Source of the DNA: Salinicola salarius
GTDB taxonomy: Bacteria > Pseudomonadota > Gammaproteobacteria > Pseudomonadales > Halomonadaceae
NCBI RefSeq assembly: GCF_002179555.1
Contig: NZ_NHOU01000013.1
Span: 34,868-98,867 of the forward strand
DNA: 64,000 nt
Reading direction: 5' to 3'
A program made the translations under genes and the position numbers. Positions 1 through 8,700 of this stretch are shown piece after piece. Numbering within the stretch: position 1 is the first letter of the stretch; each line of letters begins with the position of its first letter. Under the pieces are notes generated by a model that made no database searches, was not told the DNA's origin, and was given only the letters and a program-made list of their open reading frames with translations.

Positions 1-114
1 CAGCGCATCGCGCTTCTCGACGAGAGTGTCGCCGGGCAGCGCCGGGAAGCCGGACATGACCAGGCGTGTCGGCTCTCCTCCGGTGTGGGAATCGATGACA
101 TGGATGCGCTTCAT
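1..114 (-). CDS. 4-hydroxyproline 2-epimerase (proline racemase family), N-terminal part
   Basis: Only the first 38 codons are inside the window; the gene runs off the left edge. The protein begins [17 protein letters not shown], and the SHTGGEPTR stretch is the typical N-terminal signature of the proline racemase/hydroxyproline epimerase family. These enzymes interconvert trans-4-hydroxy-L-proline and cis-4-hydroxy-D-proline with two catalytic cysteines, which lie outside the window. A GGAGG ribosome-binding site sits 7 bases before the ATG. An inverted repeat at 184-202 lies upstream. The family is clear; choosing epimerase over racemase or dehydratase is inference from the motif. Confidence 0.8.
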   Translation of the reverse strand, partial: MKRIHVIDSHTGGEPTRLVMSGFPALPGDTLVEKRDAL

Positions 115-183
115 GCGTATTTCCTCCGATCCGGGCGGCCCCGCAAGACGTTGGAAGGCGTCGCGACGATGAATATCGCGAAC

Positions 184-202
184 ATTGTAGATTTTATACA
201 AT
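184..202. promoter_or_regulatory. Inverted repeat upstream of the epimerase gene, possible GntR-type operator
   Basis: ATTGTA and TACAAT are perfect inverted copies separated by 7 bases, in the AT-rich leader of the epimerase gene. Hydroxyproline catabolic genes are often controlled by GntR/FCD regulators that bind such palindromes. No regulator gene is visible on this side of the window. Confidence 0.4.
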
Positions 203-296
203 CTTCACGGTGCGATGGGAAGCGTACTGCACGAGAAACGAGTGATGAAACAAAAAATTGTCGGAGCGATTTTTGACGTCGCGCAGCGGCAATCAC

Positions 297-323
297 AAAA
301 AAGCCGGCGCTGGAGGCGCCGGC
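297..323 (-). terminator. Rho-independent terminator of the NCS1 permease gene
   Basis: An 8-bp GC-rich stem (GCCGGCGC with GCGCCGGC) is followed on the minus strand by a run of six T. It lies 47 bases past the stop codon of the minus-strand permease gene. Confidence 0.85.
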
Positions 324-369
324 AACGGGAGAGAACGCGCGAGGCGTTCAAAGGAGACAGAACGGGCGC

Positions 370-1809
370 CTACGAGGCGATGGCCGCTGCAACCGAGGCG
401 CGTCGCATCGCCATGGCGTAGAAAGTCGCGCCCAGGGCGCCGCCGATGAAGACCGAGAAGTGCCCCAGGTCGCCCAGCGGCAGGAAGTTGATCACGATGC
501 CGATCAACGATGCCGCGACCACGGCCTTCACTGCGGCCGGATTGAAGCCGTTGCGATACCAGTAGGGGCCGTTGGGATCGACGCTGAACAGGGCGTCAAC
601 ATCGATCTCGCCCCGGCGGATACGGTAGTAGTCCATGATCAGGATGCCGTAGAGCGGGCCGATGGCCGCCGCGAGCAGGTCGACGGTGTAATGGATGATC
701 TCCGGATTGCTGAACAGGTTCCACGGGGTCAGAAAGATCGAGCCGACAGCGGCGATGAAGCCGCCGGTACGGAAGCTGATCTTGCTGGGCGCCATGTTAG
801 AGAAGTCGAACGCCGGCGCGACGAAGTTGGCGACGATATTGATGCCGATGGTGGTGGTGACGAAGGTCGCGGCGCCCAGCACGGCAACGAAAGTATTGTC
901 GAGGCGGGAAACCGTTTCGATCGGATCGTCGATCATCTCGCCGAACACCGGCAGTGTCGCCGAGACCATCATCACTGTGGTCGCCGAGAACACCAGGAAG
1001 TTGACCGGCAGGCCCCAGAAGTTGCCTCGTTTGACGTCATCGAAGGTGCGCGCGTAGCGGGTGAAATCGCCGAAGTTGAGCGTCGGCCCGGCAAAGTAGC
1101 CGGCGACGATGGCGGCCGCGATCACCATCTGCCACAGCTGCTCGCCGGGGGAAAGCTGGATGTCGCTCAAGGTGAAGCTGATGTTGGCCCAGCCCGCCTG
1201 CCACACCAGCCAGGCGGCCAGGGCGAACATCACCAGATAGACCGCCGGGCCGCTCCAGTCGATGAAGCGCCGGATTGAATCCATGCCGCGCCAGAACACG
1301 ATCGCCTGCAGGCTCCACAGCAGCATGAAGCTGATCCAGCCCAGGTAGGAGAGACCGAGAAAGCTGGGGCCGGCCAGTGATTCCATGCCGGGGAACAGGC
1401 GCAGGATCACGATGGTCAGGGCGTTGGAGGCCAGATAGGTCTGGATGCCGTACCACACCACGGCGATCAGGCCGCGAATCATCGCCGGGATGTTCGCCCC
1501 CAGCACACCAAACGAGAGCCGGCAGATCACCGGGAACGGCACCGCGGCTTTCTGGCTCGGCTTCGCCATCAGGTTGGCGAAGATCTGTACGATGCAGATA
1601 CCGATCAACAGCGATATCAGCACCTGCCAGCCGGCCAAACCCAGGGCAAACAGGCTGGCGGCGACCACGTAGCCGCCGACGCTGTGCACGTCGGAAAGCC
1701 AGAAGGCGAGAATGTTGTACCAGTTCCAGTTCTGCCTGGTGGGCGCGAGATCGGCGTTGTAGAGCCGGTCGCTGTACTGGTGAGGTGAGTGGTGCGGTTG
1801 CTGTGGCAT
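370..1809 (-). CDS. NCS1-family nucleobase/allantoin:cation symporter
   Basis: The 479-residue protein has about 12 hydrophobic segments. Its N-terminus (YNADLAPTRQNWNWYN) and the WYGIQTYLASNAL stretch near residue 120 are typical of NCS1 permeases such as PucI, CodB and Mhp1, which import hydantoins, allantoin, uracil or cytosine with sodium or protons. It is divergent from allA, and two near-identical palindromes lie in the shared 386-base leader, so allantoin or a related ureide is the likely substrate. The ATG follows a GGAGGG sequence. Family assignment is firm; substrate is inferred from context. Confidence 0.85.
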   Translation of the reverse strand: MPQQPHHSPHQYSDRLYNADLAPTRQNWNWYNILAFWLSDVHSVGGYVVAASLFALGLAGWQVLISLLIGICIVQIFANLMAKPSQKAAVPFPVICRLSFGVLGANIPAMIRGLIAVVWYGIQTYLASNALTIVILRLFPGMESLAGPSFLGLSYLGWISFMLLWSLQAIVFWRGMDSIRRFIDWSGPAVYLVMFALAAWLVWQAGWANISFTLSDIQLSPGEQLWQMVIAAAIVAGYFAGPTLNFGDFTRYARTFDDVKRGNFWGLPVNFLVFSATTVMMVSATLPVFGEMIDDPIETVSRLDNTFVAVLGAATFVTTTIGINIVANFVAPAFDFSNMAPSKISFRTGGFIAAVGSIFLTPWNLFSNPEIIHYTVDLLAAAIGPLYGILIMDYYRIRRGEIDVDALFSVDPNGPYWYRNGFNPAAVKAVVAASLIGIVINFLPLGDLGHFSVFIGGALGATFYAMAMRRASVAAAIAS

Positions 1810-1854
1810 GGCGGATGCCCTCCGCAGGGTGGTTTGTGATTATGGTTCCTGTTT

Positions 1855-1864
1855 TTGTATACAA
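1855..1864. promoter_or_regulatory. TTGTATACAA palindrome, putative GntR/FCD operator
   Basis: This perfect 10-bp palindrome lies 46 bases upstream of the permease start. The same sequence is the described operator of MatR, an FCD-type GntR regulator. A second near-copy lies before allA at 2129-2138, so one regulator probably controls both divergent genes. The rest of the 1810-2195 leader shows no gene. Confidence 0.55.
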
Positions 1865-2128
1865 GATGCGTGCCATATCCGTCATCACAACGAGAAGAGA
1901 GAGTCGCAAACGATATGGGAAGGGGTCGCTTCTGGAAAAGACGCCGGCGCTCAAACTTTTAACCCAAAGACCAGCGCATGGCATGGTTCCGGCCAAACCT
2001 TGCGCTGGTTCATGAACCGAGTGCGGCGAGCAAGCTTTCGGACCCAATCGGGCTGGAAACGCACAATCGATGTGCGCTTGGATGGCTGAATGCACCATAC
2101 GAGTGCAGAAAAGAAAAACGGTTTCGTT

Positions 2129-2138
2129 TTGTATACGA
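2129..2138. promoter_or_regulatory. TTGTATACGA, second putative GntR/FCD operator
   Basis: It differs from the perfect site at 1855-1864 by one base. It lies 57 bases before the allA start codon, where a repressor could cover the promoter. Confidence 0.45.
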
Positions 2139-2195
2139 TGGCGCGCTAGATTGAAACGAAGCTAGGTTGGAACGAAGTACCAAGGGGAGAGAGTC

Positions 2196-2678
2196 ATGCT
2201 GGAATTGAAGGCCCAGAAGCTGACGCCGGAGGCTTTCGCGCCGTTCGGCGATGTGATCGACGCACGTGTCAGCGAGTCATTCCCGATTAACGGCGGGCGC
2301 ACGCAGCGCCATCACGATCTGGCTCGGGTGGAGATCCTGGATGCCCCTTCGCGGCCGCTGATCAGCGTGTTCGTCAGCCAGCCGGTCACGCTGCCGCTGG
2401 AGCTCGAGCTGCTCGAACGTCATCCGCTGGGCAGCCAGGCGTTCATGCCGCTGCACGAAGAGCGCTTCGTCGTCGTCGTGGCGCCGCCGGGAGACGACAT
2501 CGACCCGGACGAGATCCGCGCTTTCATCACCGACGGCCGCCAGGGCGTCAACTACCGCGCCGGCACCTGGCACGCGATCCATTCGGTGCTGGAACGGGAA
2601 GGCGAGTTCCTCGTCGTCGACCGCGCTGGTGCCGACAATCTCGACGAGCGGCCGATGGCGATCCGGGTGGTGGTCTAG
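2196..2678 (+). CDS. allA: Ureidoglycolate lyase
   Basis: The 160-residue protein has the length and layout of the AllA cupin-fold family: an N-terminal LTPEAFAPFGDVI segment, a central HPLGSQAFMPL segment and a FVVVVAPPGD strand, then NYRAGTWHAIHSVL. AllA splits ureidoglycolate into glyoxylate and urea, the last step of allantoin breakdown. A GGGGAGAG ribosome-binding site precedes the ATG. It stands alone, divergent from the NCS1 permease, and probably shares a GntR-type operator with it. The urea formed could be used elsewhere; no urease genes are in the window. Confidence 0.92.
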   Translation: MLELKAQKLTPEAFAPFGDVIDARVSESFPINGGRTQRHHDLARVEILDAPSRPLISVFVSQPVTLPLELELLERHPLGSQAFMPLHEERFVVVVAPPGDDIDPDEIRAFITDGRQGVNYRAGTWHAIHSVLEREGEFLVVDRAGADNLDERPMAIRVVV

Positions 2679-2710
2679 AGCGGATCAGCGGGCGAGAGTC
2701 GAGAACGAGG

Positions 2711-2732
2711 ATGCCCCGCTAGTGCGGGGCAT
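2711..2732. terminator. Hairpin between convergent allA and symporter genes
   Basis: A 9-bp stem (ATGCCCCGC with GCGGGGCAT) and a TAGT loop sit between two convergent stop codons. No clear T run follows on either strand, so factor-independent termination is likely but not certain. Confidence 0.6.
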
Positions 2733-2755
2733 CGAAAGCATCATTTGCAGTTGGT

Positions 2756-4246
2756 TCAGGCGGTCCTGCCGCTGACGGCCTGAGCCGGGTCTTCCTCCAT
2801 CTCCATGCGCTCGCGTTCGTCATCGATGATCTTGAGCGCCTGCTCCTGCGTCACCTTCGAGGCCGGCGTGACCAGACTGACGACGACGCCCACGATTAGC
2901 GCGACCAGCACCGCCGGGATGCTGGGGTTGCCCCAGAACGCCGTCCAGCTGTCCACATTGATCACCGCCAGCGAGGTCGCGGACGCGGCGATCAGCGTGG
3001 CGATGGCACCCTGCCAGTTGTAGCGCGGCCAGAAGCGCCCCAGCACGCCACACACGAACATCCCCGCCATCACGGTCGCGATCATGCTGGTGATGTAGCT
3101 GATGACGTTGTTGGAGGTCAGCGCGAACAGCAGCGCCAGGCCGATGGTGGCGACCAGCGCCAGCCGCGACAGGCCCACCACCTTGCGGGCCGACGGCGTA
3201 TGGCCGGTGAACAGCACGTAGACATCGCGCAGCAGGATCGAGACGCCGGCGATGGCATCCGAACTCGCGCTGGACATGGTCGCCGAGAGCCCCGCGACCA
3301 GCAGCAGCAGGCCGAGCCACAGCGGCAGGATCTCGGTGGCGAGGAACGGGAAGGCGAAGTTGCTGTTGTCGAGGCTAGGGTTCAGCGCATGGGTCGCCAT
3401 GCCGATGATCGCGGGGATGATCGAGAAGAACAGGTAGAGCACGCCGGTGATGATGAACGACTTGCGCACCGAGCCGACCGATTTGCCGGAGTAGATTCGC
3501 TGGCGGTAGGAGGGCGTTGCCAGCACGCCAACGGCAATGACGGCGGCGAGAGAGATCGCCGGTATCAGGCCAATCTTGTCGACACCCAGGAAACTGGTGG
3601 CCGCGACATCCATGTTGGTGCCGAGACCGGAAAAACCGCCAACTTCGACCAGCGCGATGATCGCCATCACGATGAAACCGACGAACAGGATCACGGCCTG
3701 CACGGTATCGGTCCAGATCACCGCCATGTAGCCGCCGATCACGCAGTAGATACCGAAGCCCAGCGCGACCAGAATGCGGGCAGTGGTCAGATCGATCCCC
3801 GCCATCCATGACAGATAGAGCCCACCGCCGAGAATGTGCGCGCCCAGCCAGCCGATACAGGCGATATAGATCAGCACGGCAACGATGTTGCGCACCCAGC
3901 GATTGGCGCCGACGTAGTAGGAAAGTTCCTCGCTCATGGTCATGAAGCGCAAGCGGCGCACCGGGGCGAACCAGAACGCCAGCAGCAGCACGCCGATGGA
4001 ACCGCCGATGCCGTAGAGCGCACCGGCCCAGCCGTTGGCATAGCCGACCCCGACCGCGCCCATGCTGGAACCGGTGCCGACCATGGTCGCTACCGTCGTG
4101 CCGATGGTAAGAAAGATCGGGACGCTACGTCCGCCCAGCAGGAAATCGTCGCCGTTGCTGCGACTGTTGCGGGACACCCACCATCCGAACGCGATCATGA
4201 CGAGCACGTAGGCGATGAAGGCCCCGAGGAAAACGTGACTGTTCAT
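2756..4246 (-). CDS. Sodium:solute symporter (SSS/SLC5 family)
   Basis: The 496-residue protein has about 13 predicted membrane helices. Its N-terminus (FGWWVSRNSRSNGDDFLLGGRS) matches the SSS family, where DFLLGGR precedes helix 2. Members import proline, pantothenate, sugars or amino acids with sodium. It is the last gene of a minus-strand set with RidA, an N-acyl-D-amino-acid deacylase and an RpiR regulator, so an acylated or D-amino-acid substrate is plausible. Hairpins between it and RidA suggest partly separate expression. The ATG follows AGAGGT. Confidence 0.87.
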   Translation of the reverse strand: MNSHVFLGAFIAYVLVMIAFGWWVSRNSRSNGDDFLLGGRSVPIFLTIGTTVATMVGTGSSMGAVGVGYANGWAGALYGIGGSIGVLLLAFWFAPVRRLRFMTMSEELSYYVGANRWVRNIVAVLIYIACIGWLGAHILGGGLYLSWMAGIDLTTARILVALGFGIYCVIGGYMAVIWTDTVQAVILFVGFIVMAIIALVEVGGFSGLGTNMDVAATSFLGVDKIGLIPAISLAAVIAVGVLATPSYRQRIYSGKSVGSVRKSFIITGVLYLFFSIIPAIIGMATHALNPSLDNSNFAFPFLATEILPLWLGLLLLVAGLSATMSSASSDAIAGVSILLRDVYVLFTGHTPSARKVVGLSRLALVATIGLALLFALTSNNVISYITSMIATVMAGMFVCGVLGRFWPRYNWQGAIATLIAASATSLAVINVDSWTAFWGNPSIPAVLVALIVGVVVSLVTPASKVTQEQALKIIDDERERMEMEEDPAQAVSGRTA

Positions 4247-4269
4247 ATTGACCTCTTATAATTGTCGTT

Positions 4270-4356
4270 CCGGTCGTTGCCGCGACCGGAGCAGTGTTAA
4301 ACAACCTGGTCCATAGGGTTTTATGCTGCCGGTCGCGCCCTTGCCGGGGCGCGACC
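4270..4356 (-). terminator. Two hairpins between the RidA and symporter genes
   Basis: A 7-bp stem at 4270-4289 and a perfect 10-bp stem (GGTCGCGCCC with GGGCGCGACC) at 4331-4356 lie in the 189-base gap. The second could terminate or attenuate transcripts coming from RidA, although its T run is weak. Such structures often set unequal expression inside an operon. Confidence 0.5.
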
Positions 4357-4435
4357 ACCTTTCTTACAGATGTTTCAAAGCGTCTCGTCAACGCATTCGA
4401 TCATCTTTCGAGCGATGCGTACGCGCAGGCACGTA

Positions 4436-4828
4436 TCAGGCCCTGTCGGCGCGATAGCACTTGATGTCCACTTCGACTTTGCAGTCCACCACCAGGTCCT
4501 GAACGCTGCAGATCCGCGCCGGCGGATGGTCGCCGAACACTTCCTTGAACACCTTGTTGAACGAGCTGAAGTAGCGCGCGTCGGTGAGCACGGCGGTGAC
4601 GTGGACCACGTCTTCCACACCGTAGCCGGCCTCTTCGGCGATCTTCAGGCAGTTGGCGAACGCCAGTCGCGACTGTTCGATGATGCTGCCCTCGACGACT
4701 TCGCCGTCGGTCATCGGTGTCTGGCCGGAGACGAACAGCCAGCCGGCTGCCTCGGTGGCGCGAGCGAAGGGCAGTTTCTGGCCACCGGTGCCGACGCCGC
4801 CTTCGACGCCATAACGTTTGATACTCAT
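4436..4828 (-). CDS. RidA family enamine/imine deaminase
   Basis: The 130-residue protein has the RidA/YjgF/UK114 layout. It contains a SGQTPMTDGE stretch, a repeated VLTDARYF segment and the C-terminal PARICSVQDL motif with the conserved Arg. Members hydrolyse reactive enamines and imines released by PLP enzymes. That fits its place beside the D-amino-acid genes, including a divergent PLP enzyme that could release such products. AGGAG lies 9 bases before the ATG. The gap to the upstream deacylase gene is 64 bases. Confidence 0.88.
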   Translation of the reverse strand: MSIKRYGVEGGVGTGGQKLPFARATEAAGWLFVSGQTPMTDGEVVEGSIIEQSRLAFANCLKIAEEAGYGVEDVVHVTAVLTDARYFSSFNKVFKEVFGDHPPARICSVQDLVVDCKVEVDIKCYRADRA

Positions 4829-4892
4829 GGTTGAATCTCCTGGATTGACGGGATGGGGGATAACGGTTTCGGGTTATCGGGTGAATGAAAAA

Positions 4893-6362
4893 TCATGAGG
4901 CGGTGCGGGAAGGCTCCGCCGACAGCCGGGTTCGGCGTCGCAGCAAACGTCCGGCTCGGTATTCGCTGGCCTCGCCCTGGCGATAGCTGACCACGCCGTT
5001 GACGATGACCCGCTCGATGCCGCTCGCCCTGGCGATCGGCGCGGTGTAGGTCGCGGTGTCCTCGAGGGCGTCGAGATCGAACAACACCAGGTCGGCGAAG
5101 GCGCCGACTCGGATCTCGCCGCGGTCGGTCAGGCCGAAGTTGGCGGCGGAAAGCCCGGTCATCTTGCGCACCGCCTCGGTCAACGGCAGCAGTTTCAGAT
5201 CGCGGCTGTAGTGCGCCAGCACCCGCGGGAACGCGCCCCATAGACGCGGATGCGGATGCGGATCGTTGGGCAGCCCGTCGGAGCCGACCATCGACAGCGG
5301 ATGCGACAGCACCAGGCGCATGTCCGACTCGCTCATGTTGTGATAGACCGCGCCGGCCGGCTGCAGACGCCGGGCGGCGTCCATCAGCGACAGCTCCCAC
5401 TGCTCGGCGATCGCTTTCAGCGATTGGCGCGCCATCTCCGGATGCGGGTCGGACCAGGTGATGAAGATGTCGATCTCGTCGGTGACCTGACCCAGATCCA
5501 GCGTCGAGGAGCCGGCGGTGTAGGGATAGCAGTCGCAGTGCACGCCGTGGGAAAGCGCGGCGTCGTCGAGCTTCGCCAGTGCCTTGGGCGCGTTGCCCCA
5601 GTTGCCGGCGCCGGCGCACTTGAGGTGCGAGATCACCAGCGGCGCCTGGCCATGTCTGGCGGTGGCGAAGGCTTCGTCCATGGCTTCGGGGAGCCCGGCG
5701 AACTCGTCGCGCAGATGCGTGGTGTAGACGCCGCCGGCGCGGCCGACCGCCTCGACCAGCGCGTTCATCTCGGCGGTGGGGGCGTGATAGGCGTTGCGGT
5801 AGGCTAGCCCGGAGCTCATGCCGACGGCGCCCTCGGTCAGTGCCGTTTCCAGCTGTTCACGCATGGCGGCGATTTCGCCGTCGCTGGCGGCACGGTCGAA
5901 GCGATCCATGACCTGGCTGCGCAGGCTGGTATGGCCGATCAGCGCCGCCACGTTGACGCTCGGTCGCGCCTGCTCGATCGCTTCGGCATAGGCGGCGAAG
6001 GTGGGGTAGCGGAAATCCTCCGCGCGGCCGAGCAGGTTCATGGGGTCCGGCACCTCGCCGGCCAATTTCACCGGGCTGGCGCTGATACCGCAGTTGCCGA
6101 CCACCACCGTCGTGACGCCCTGGGAAAGCTTGGGCAGCATCTGGGGGGTGCGGATGACGTTGGTGTCGTCGTGGGTGTGCACGTCGATGAAGCCGGGGGT
6201 GAGAATCAGCCCCGTGGCATCGACGGTCTCGCGGGCATCGGCATCACCCAGATCGCCGATGGCGACGATCCGGTCGCCCTCGATCGCCACATCGGCAATG
6301 AAAGGCTCGCGTCCGCTGCCGTCGATGACGCTGGCGCGGCGGATCAACAAATCATGGGGCAT
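4893..6362 (-). CDS. N-acyl-D-amino-acid deacylase (D-aminoacylase)
   Basis: The 489-residue amidohydrolase-superfamily enzyme hydrolyses N-acyl-D-amino acids to the free D-amino acid and an organic acid. The metal motif HTH is at residues 62-64 within GFIDVHTHDD, a cysteine ligand candidate is at 91 (VVVGNCGIS), and VISHLKCAGAGNWG follows later, all as in D-aminoacylases. I chose the ATG at 6362 because AGGAG precedes it and the homologous protein begins MPHDLLIRRA; a longer reading frame upstream lacks support. Its neighbours RidA, RpiR and the PLP enzyme suggest a D-amino-acid salvage pathway. Confidence 0.88.
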   Translation of the reverse strand: MPHDLLIRRASVIDGSGREPFIADVAIEGDRIVAIGDLGDADARETVDATGLILTPGFIDVHTHDDTNVIRTPQMLPKLSQGVTTVVVGNCGISASPVKLAGEVPDPMNLLGRAEDFRYPTFAAYAEAIEQARPSVNVAALIGHTSLRSQVMDRFDRAASDGEIAAMREQLETALTEGAVGMSSGLAYRNAYHAPTAEMNALVEAVGRAGGVYTTHLRDEFAGLPEAMDEAFATARHGQAPLVISHLKCAGAGNWGNAPKALAKLDDAALSHGVHCDCYPYTAGSSTLDLGQVTDEIDIFITWSDPHPEMARQSLKAIAEQWELSLMDAARRLQPAGAVYHNMSESDMRLVLSHPLSMVGSDGLPNDPHPHPRLWGAFPRVLAHYSRDLKLLPLTEAVRKMTGLSAANFGLTDRGEIRVGAFADLVLFDLDALEDTATYTAPIARASGIERVIVNGVVSYRQGEASEYRAGRLLRRRTRLSAEPSRTAS

Positions 6363-6390
6363 GGTGGCTCCTGAAAGCGGCTCGTGACGC

Positions 6391-7254
6391 TCAATCCCCC
6401 AGCGGCTGGCGGTTGTCGCCGCCGCGGTGGGCATCGAGAGTGATCTTGAGTCGTCGCAGCTTGTCGCGGGTGCGCGAGCGGTGGCGCAGCGCCAGACCGA
6501 GGGCCAGCATGTCGATGGCGGCCATCATGGCGTAGCGCGACGACGACGGAAAATAGATGTAATCGGTCTCGCGGGCGGCCAGCGGCAGCGTGATATCGGC
6601 GACCTTGGCCAACGGCGAGCCGACCGCGGTGACGGCCAGCACCCGGGCGCCGTATTGGCGCGCCAGTTCGGCGGCTTCGACGATTTCCGGTGTGTAGCCG
6701 GTAACGGAAAGCGCGACCACCACGTCGCTGGGCTCCAGGGTCGAGGCCACCATGCGCGGCAGCAGCGATTGCGGATAGGCGCTGATCGCGTAGCCGAGGC
6801 GGACCAGCCGGAACTGCAGCTCCTGCGCCATCACCGTCGACCCGCCGCCGGCCCCGAACACCAGAATCTGGCGGGCGTCGTCGAGCATCGCCACTGCGCC
6901 CTCGACGTCCGCCTGCTCCATCAGCGTGCGGTTGAGCGCCAGCGTCTGGGCGGCGGTGTCGTAGATCACCCCGAGGCCATCGTCCTCGCTCGCTTCCTGG
7001 ATGAAACGGCGGCCGGCAGCCAGCGCGCGGGTCAGGCGCGTCTTGAGGTCGCGCACGTTGCGACAGTCCACCGCGCGGGCGAAGCGGGTCACCGTGGCAT
7101 CGCTCACCTCGGCGCGCCTGGCGATCTCGCCGATGCTGGCCTCCGCGACGAAGTCGATATCGTCGAAGATCAGATTGGCGACCTTCTTCTCCGCCTCGCG
7201 CAGACTCGGCAGGCAGGCGGTGATGTGCGACAAGATGTCGATTTCCTGGCTCAC
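6391..7254 (-). CDS. MurR/RpiR family transcriptional regulator
   Basis: The 287-residue protein has an N-terminal RpiR-type helix-turn-helix (ASIGEIARRAEVSDATVTRFARA at about residues 39-61). A SIS sugar-phosphate-binding domain follows, with the FGAGGGSTVMAQEL loop. The start is a GTG; no better ATG lies nearby. It is 28 bases upstream of the deacylase gene and divergent from the PLP enzyme gene, so it probably controls both directions through the palindrome at 7287-7303. Confidence 0.87.
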   Translation of the reverse strand: MSQEIDILSHITACLPSLREAEKKVANLIFDDIDFVAEASIGEIARRAEVSDATVTRFARAVDCRNVRDLKTRLTRALAAGRRFIQEASEDDGLGVIYDTAAQTLALNRTLMEQADVEGAVAMLDDARQILVFGAGGGSTVMAQELQFRLVRLGYAISAYPQSLLPRMVASTLEPSDVVVALSVTGYTPEIVEAAELARQYGARVLAVTAVGSPLAKVADITLPLAARETDYIYFPSSSRYAMMAAIDMLALGLALRHRSRTRDKLRRLKITLDAHRGGDNRQPLGD

Positions 7255-7286
7255 GTTGGGCTCGATAGTCGATAGGCAGTCAGTTC

Positions 7287-7303
7287 ATGTTAGTCACTAA
7301 CAT
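7287..7303. promoter_or_regulatory. 17-bp perfect palindrome, likely RpiR operator
   Basis: ATGTTAGT and ACTAACAT flank a single central C. A further TGTTAGTAAATA half site begins at 7318. The site is in the divergent promoter region between the rpiR-type gene and the PLP enzyme gene, where an RpiR regulator normally acts. Confidence 0.6.
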
Positions 7304-7340
7304 ATTTTTATTTTGTGTGTTAGTAAATACCCCAAAGGTT

Positions 7341-7366
7341 GAGACAAAGGACTGAGACAAAGGACT
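7341..7366. repeat. Two tandem 13-bp repeats
   Basis: GAGACAAAGGACT occurs twice in direct succession and a partial third copy (GAGA) follows. It lies in the leader of the PLP enzyme gene. Confidence 0.7.
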
Positions 7367-7429
7367 GAGAAGACAGACTTGGTGACGACGATCACCACAA
7401 GCACAACATTCGCGACAGGAGAAGAACCG

Positions 7430-8650
7430 ATGGCTGACCCGATGACGTCTTTGGCGCCGCCGCAGAAAGGCACGCCGCTTTCGACCCCCGCCAATCTGCT
7501 GGCGGACGTGCCGCTGCCGGCGGCAGCGATCTTCGAGGCACCGCTGGCGCACAATCTCGCCTGGATGCAGCGTTTCGCGGACGATCACGGCGCCAAACTC
7601 GCGCCCCACGGCAAGACGACGATGGCGCCGGCGCTGTTCAAGCGTCAGATCGAGGCGGGCGCCTGGGGTATCACGCTGGCGACGGCGGTGCAGACGGTGG
7701 CGGCGCATGCGCATGGCATCGATCGCGTGCTGATGGTCAATCAACTGGTCGGCCGACCGAACATGACGCTGATCGCGGATGCCATCGAGCGTGGCCTCGA
7801 ATACTACTGCGTGGTCGATGGTGCCGATAACGTGCGCAATCTGGGGCGCTATTTCGCCGAACGTGGGCTCACGCTCAACGTGCTGATCGAGCTGGGCATC
7901 GATGGCGGTCGCTGCGGTTGTCGCGACGCCGAACAGGTCGAGGCGCTGGTGGCGGCGATCGCGGAGCAGCCGGCGCTGGCGCTGGTGGGTATCGAAGGTT
8001 ACGAGGGGATGATCGCTGGCGGTGACGAGATCGCCGCCGTGCGCGCCTACGGCGAGCGACTGATCGATACCGTCCGGAAGTTGCAAGCCAGTGGCGTGCT
8101 CCAGCGCGAGGCGCCGATCGTCACCGCGTCCGGCTCCAAGTGGTTCGATCTGATTGCCGAAGCGTTCGACAAGGCAGAGCTGCGCGAACGCTACACGCCG
8201 GTGCTGCGGCCCGGCTGCTACGTGGTTCACGATCACAAGCTCTATGCCGGTGCCATGGACGCCGTGAAATCGCGCCACCCCGGGCTCGAAGGAGAATTGC
8301 AGCCGGCGCTGGAGGTGTTCGCCCATGTGCAGTCGTTACCCGAGCCGGGCCTGGCTATCGTCGCGCTGGGCAAGCGCGATATCGGCCACGAACCGGATCT
8401 GCCGCTGCCGCTGCGTCTTTATTCATCGGCCACGGAGAACGCGACGCCAACTGATATCAGCGCGTGGCGAACGACGCACATCATGGACCAGCACGTCTTT
8501 CTCGAGATTCCCGCAAATGCCGAGATCGCCGTCGGCGATGTCATCGCTTTCGGCACCTCGCATCCCTGCCTGACCTTCGACAAGTGGCGCCGTCTGCTGC
8601 TGGTCGACGAACGGCTGGGGGTGAAGGAGATTCTCGAAACCTGCTTCTGA
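7430..8650 (+). CDS. DSD1-like PLP-dependent amino acid deaminase/aldolase
   Basis: The 406-residue protein combines an alanine-racemase-type N-terminal barrel with a C-terminal D-serine-dehydratase-like domain. The PLP lysine is in the APHGKTTMAP segment near residue 60. The C-terminal SHPCLTF carries the His-x-Cys pair that binds zinc in eukaryotic-type D-serine dehydratases and D-threonine aldolases. It probably deaminates or cleaves a D-amino acid. The ATG at 7430 follows an AGGAGAAG site; an in-frame GTG further upstream at 7379 lacks one. It is divergent from the regulator and deacylase genes. Confidence 0.82.
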   Translation: MADPMTSLAPPQKGTPLSTPANLLADVPLPAAAIFEAPLAHNLAWMQRFADDHGAKLAPHGKTTMAPALFKRQIEAGAWGITLATAVQTVAAHAHGIDRVLMVNQLVGRPNMTLIADAIERGLEYYCVVDGADNVRNLGRYFAERGLTLNVLIELGIDGGRCGCRDAEQVEALVAAIAEQPALALVGIEGYEGMIAGGDEIAAVRAYGERLIDTVRKLQASGVLQREAPIVTASGSKWFDLIAEAFDKAELRERYTPVLRPGCYVVHDHKLYAGAMDAVKSRHPGLEGELQPALEVFAHVQSLPEPGLAIVALGKRDIGHEPDLPLPLRLYSSATENATPTDISAWRTTHIMDQHVFLEIPANAEIAVGDVIAFGTSHPCLTFDKWRRLLLVDERLGVKEILETCF

Positions 8651-8679
8651 TAACGGCGCCGCATCCGCCATTAAAAAAG

Positions 8680-8694
8680 TGGAAACGGTTTCCA
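8680..8694. promoter_or_regulatory. LacI/GalR-type operator palindrome
   Basis: TGGAAAC and GTTTCCA flank a central G, a perfect 15-bp palindrome of the kind bound by LacI/GalR-family proteins. It lies 6 bases upstream of a candidate -35 box at 8701. No protein gene follows on that strand. Confidence 0.6.
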
Positions 8695-8700
8695 TAAATA

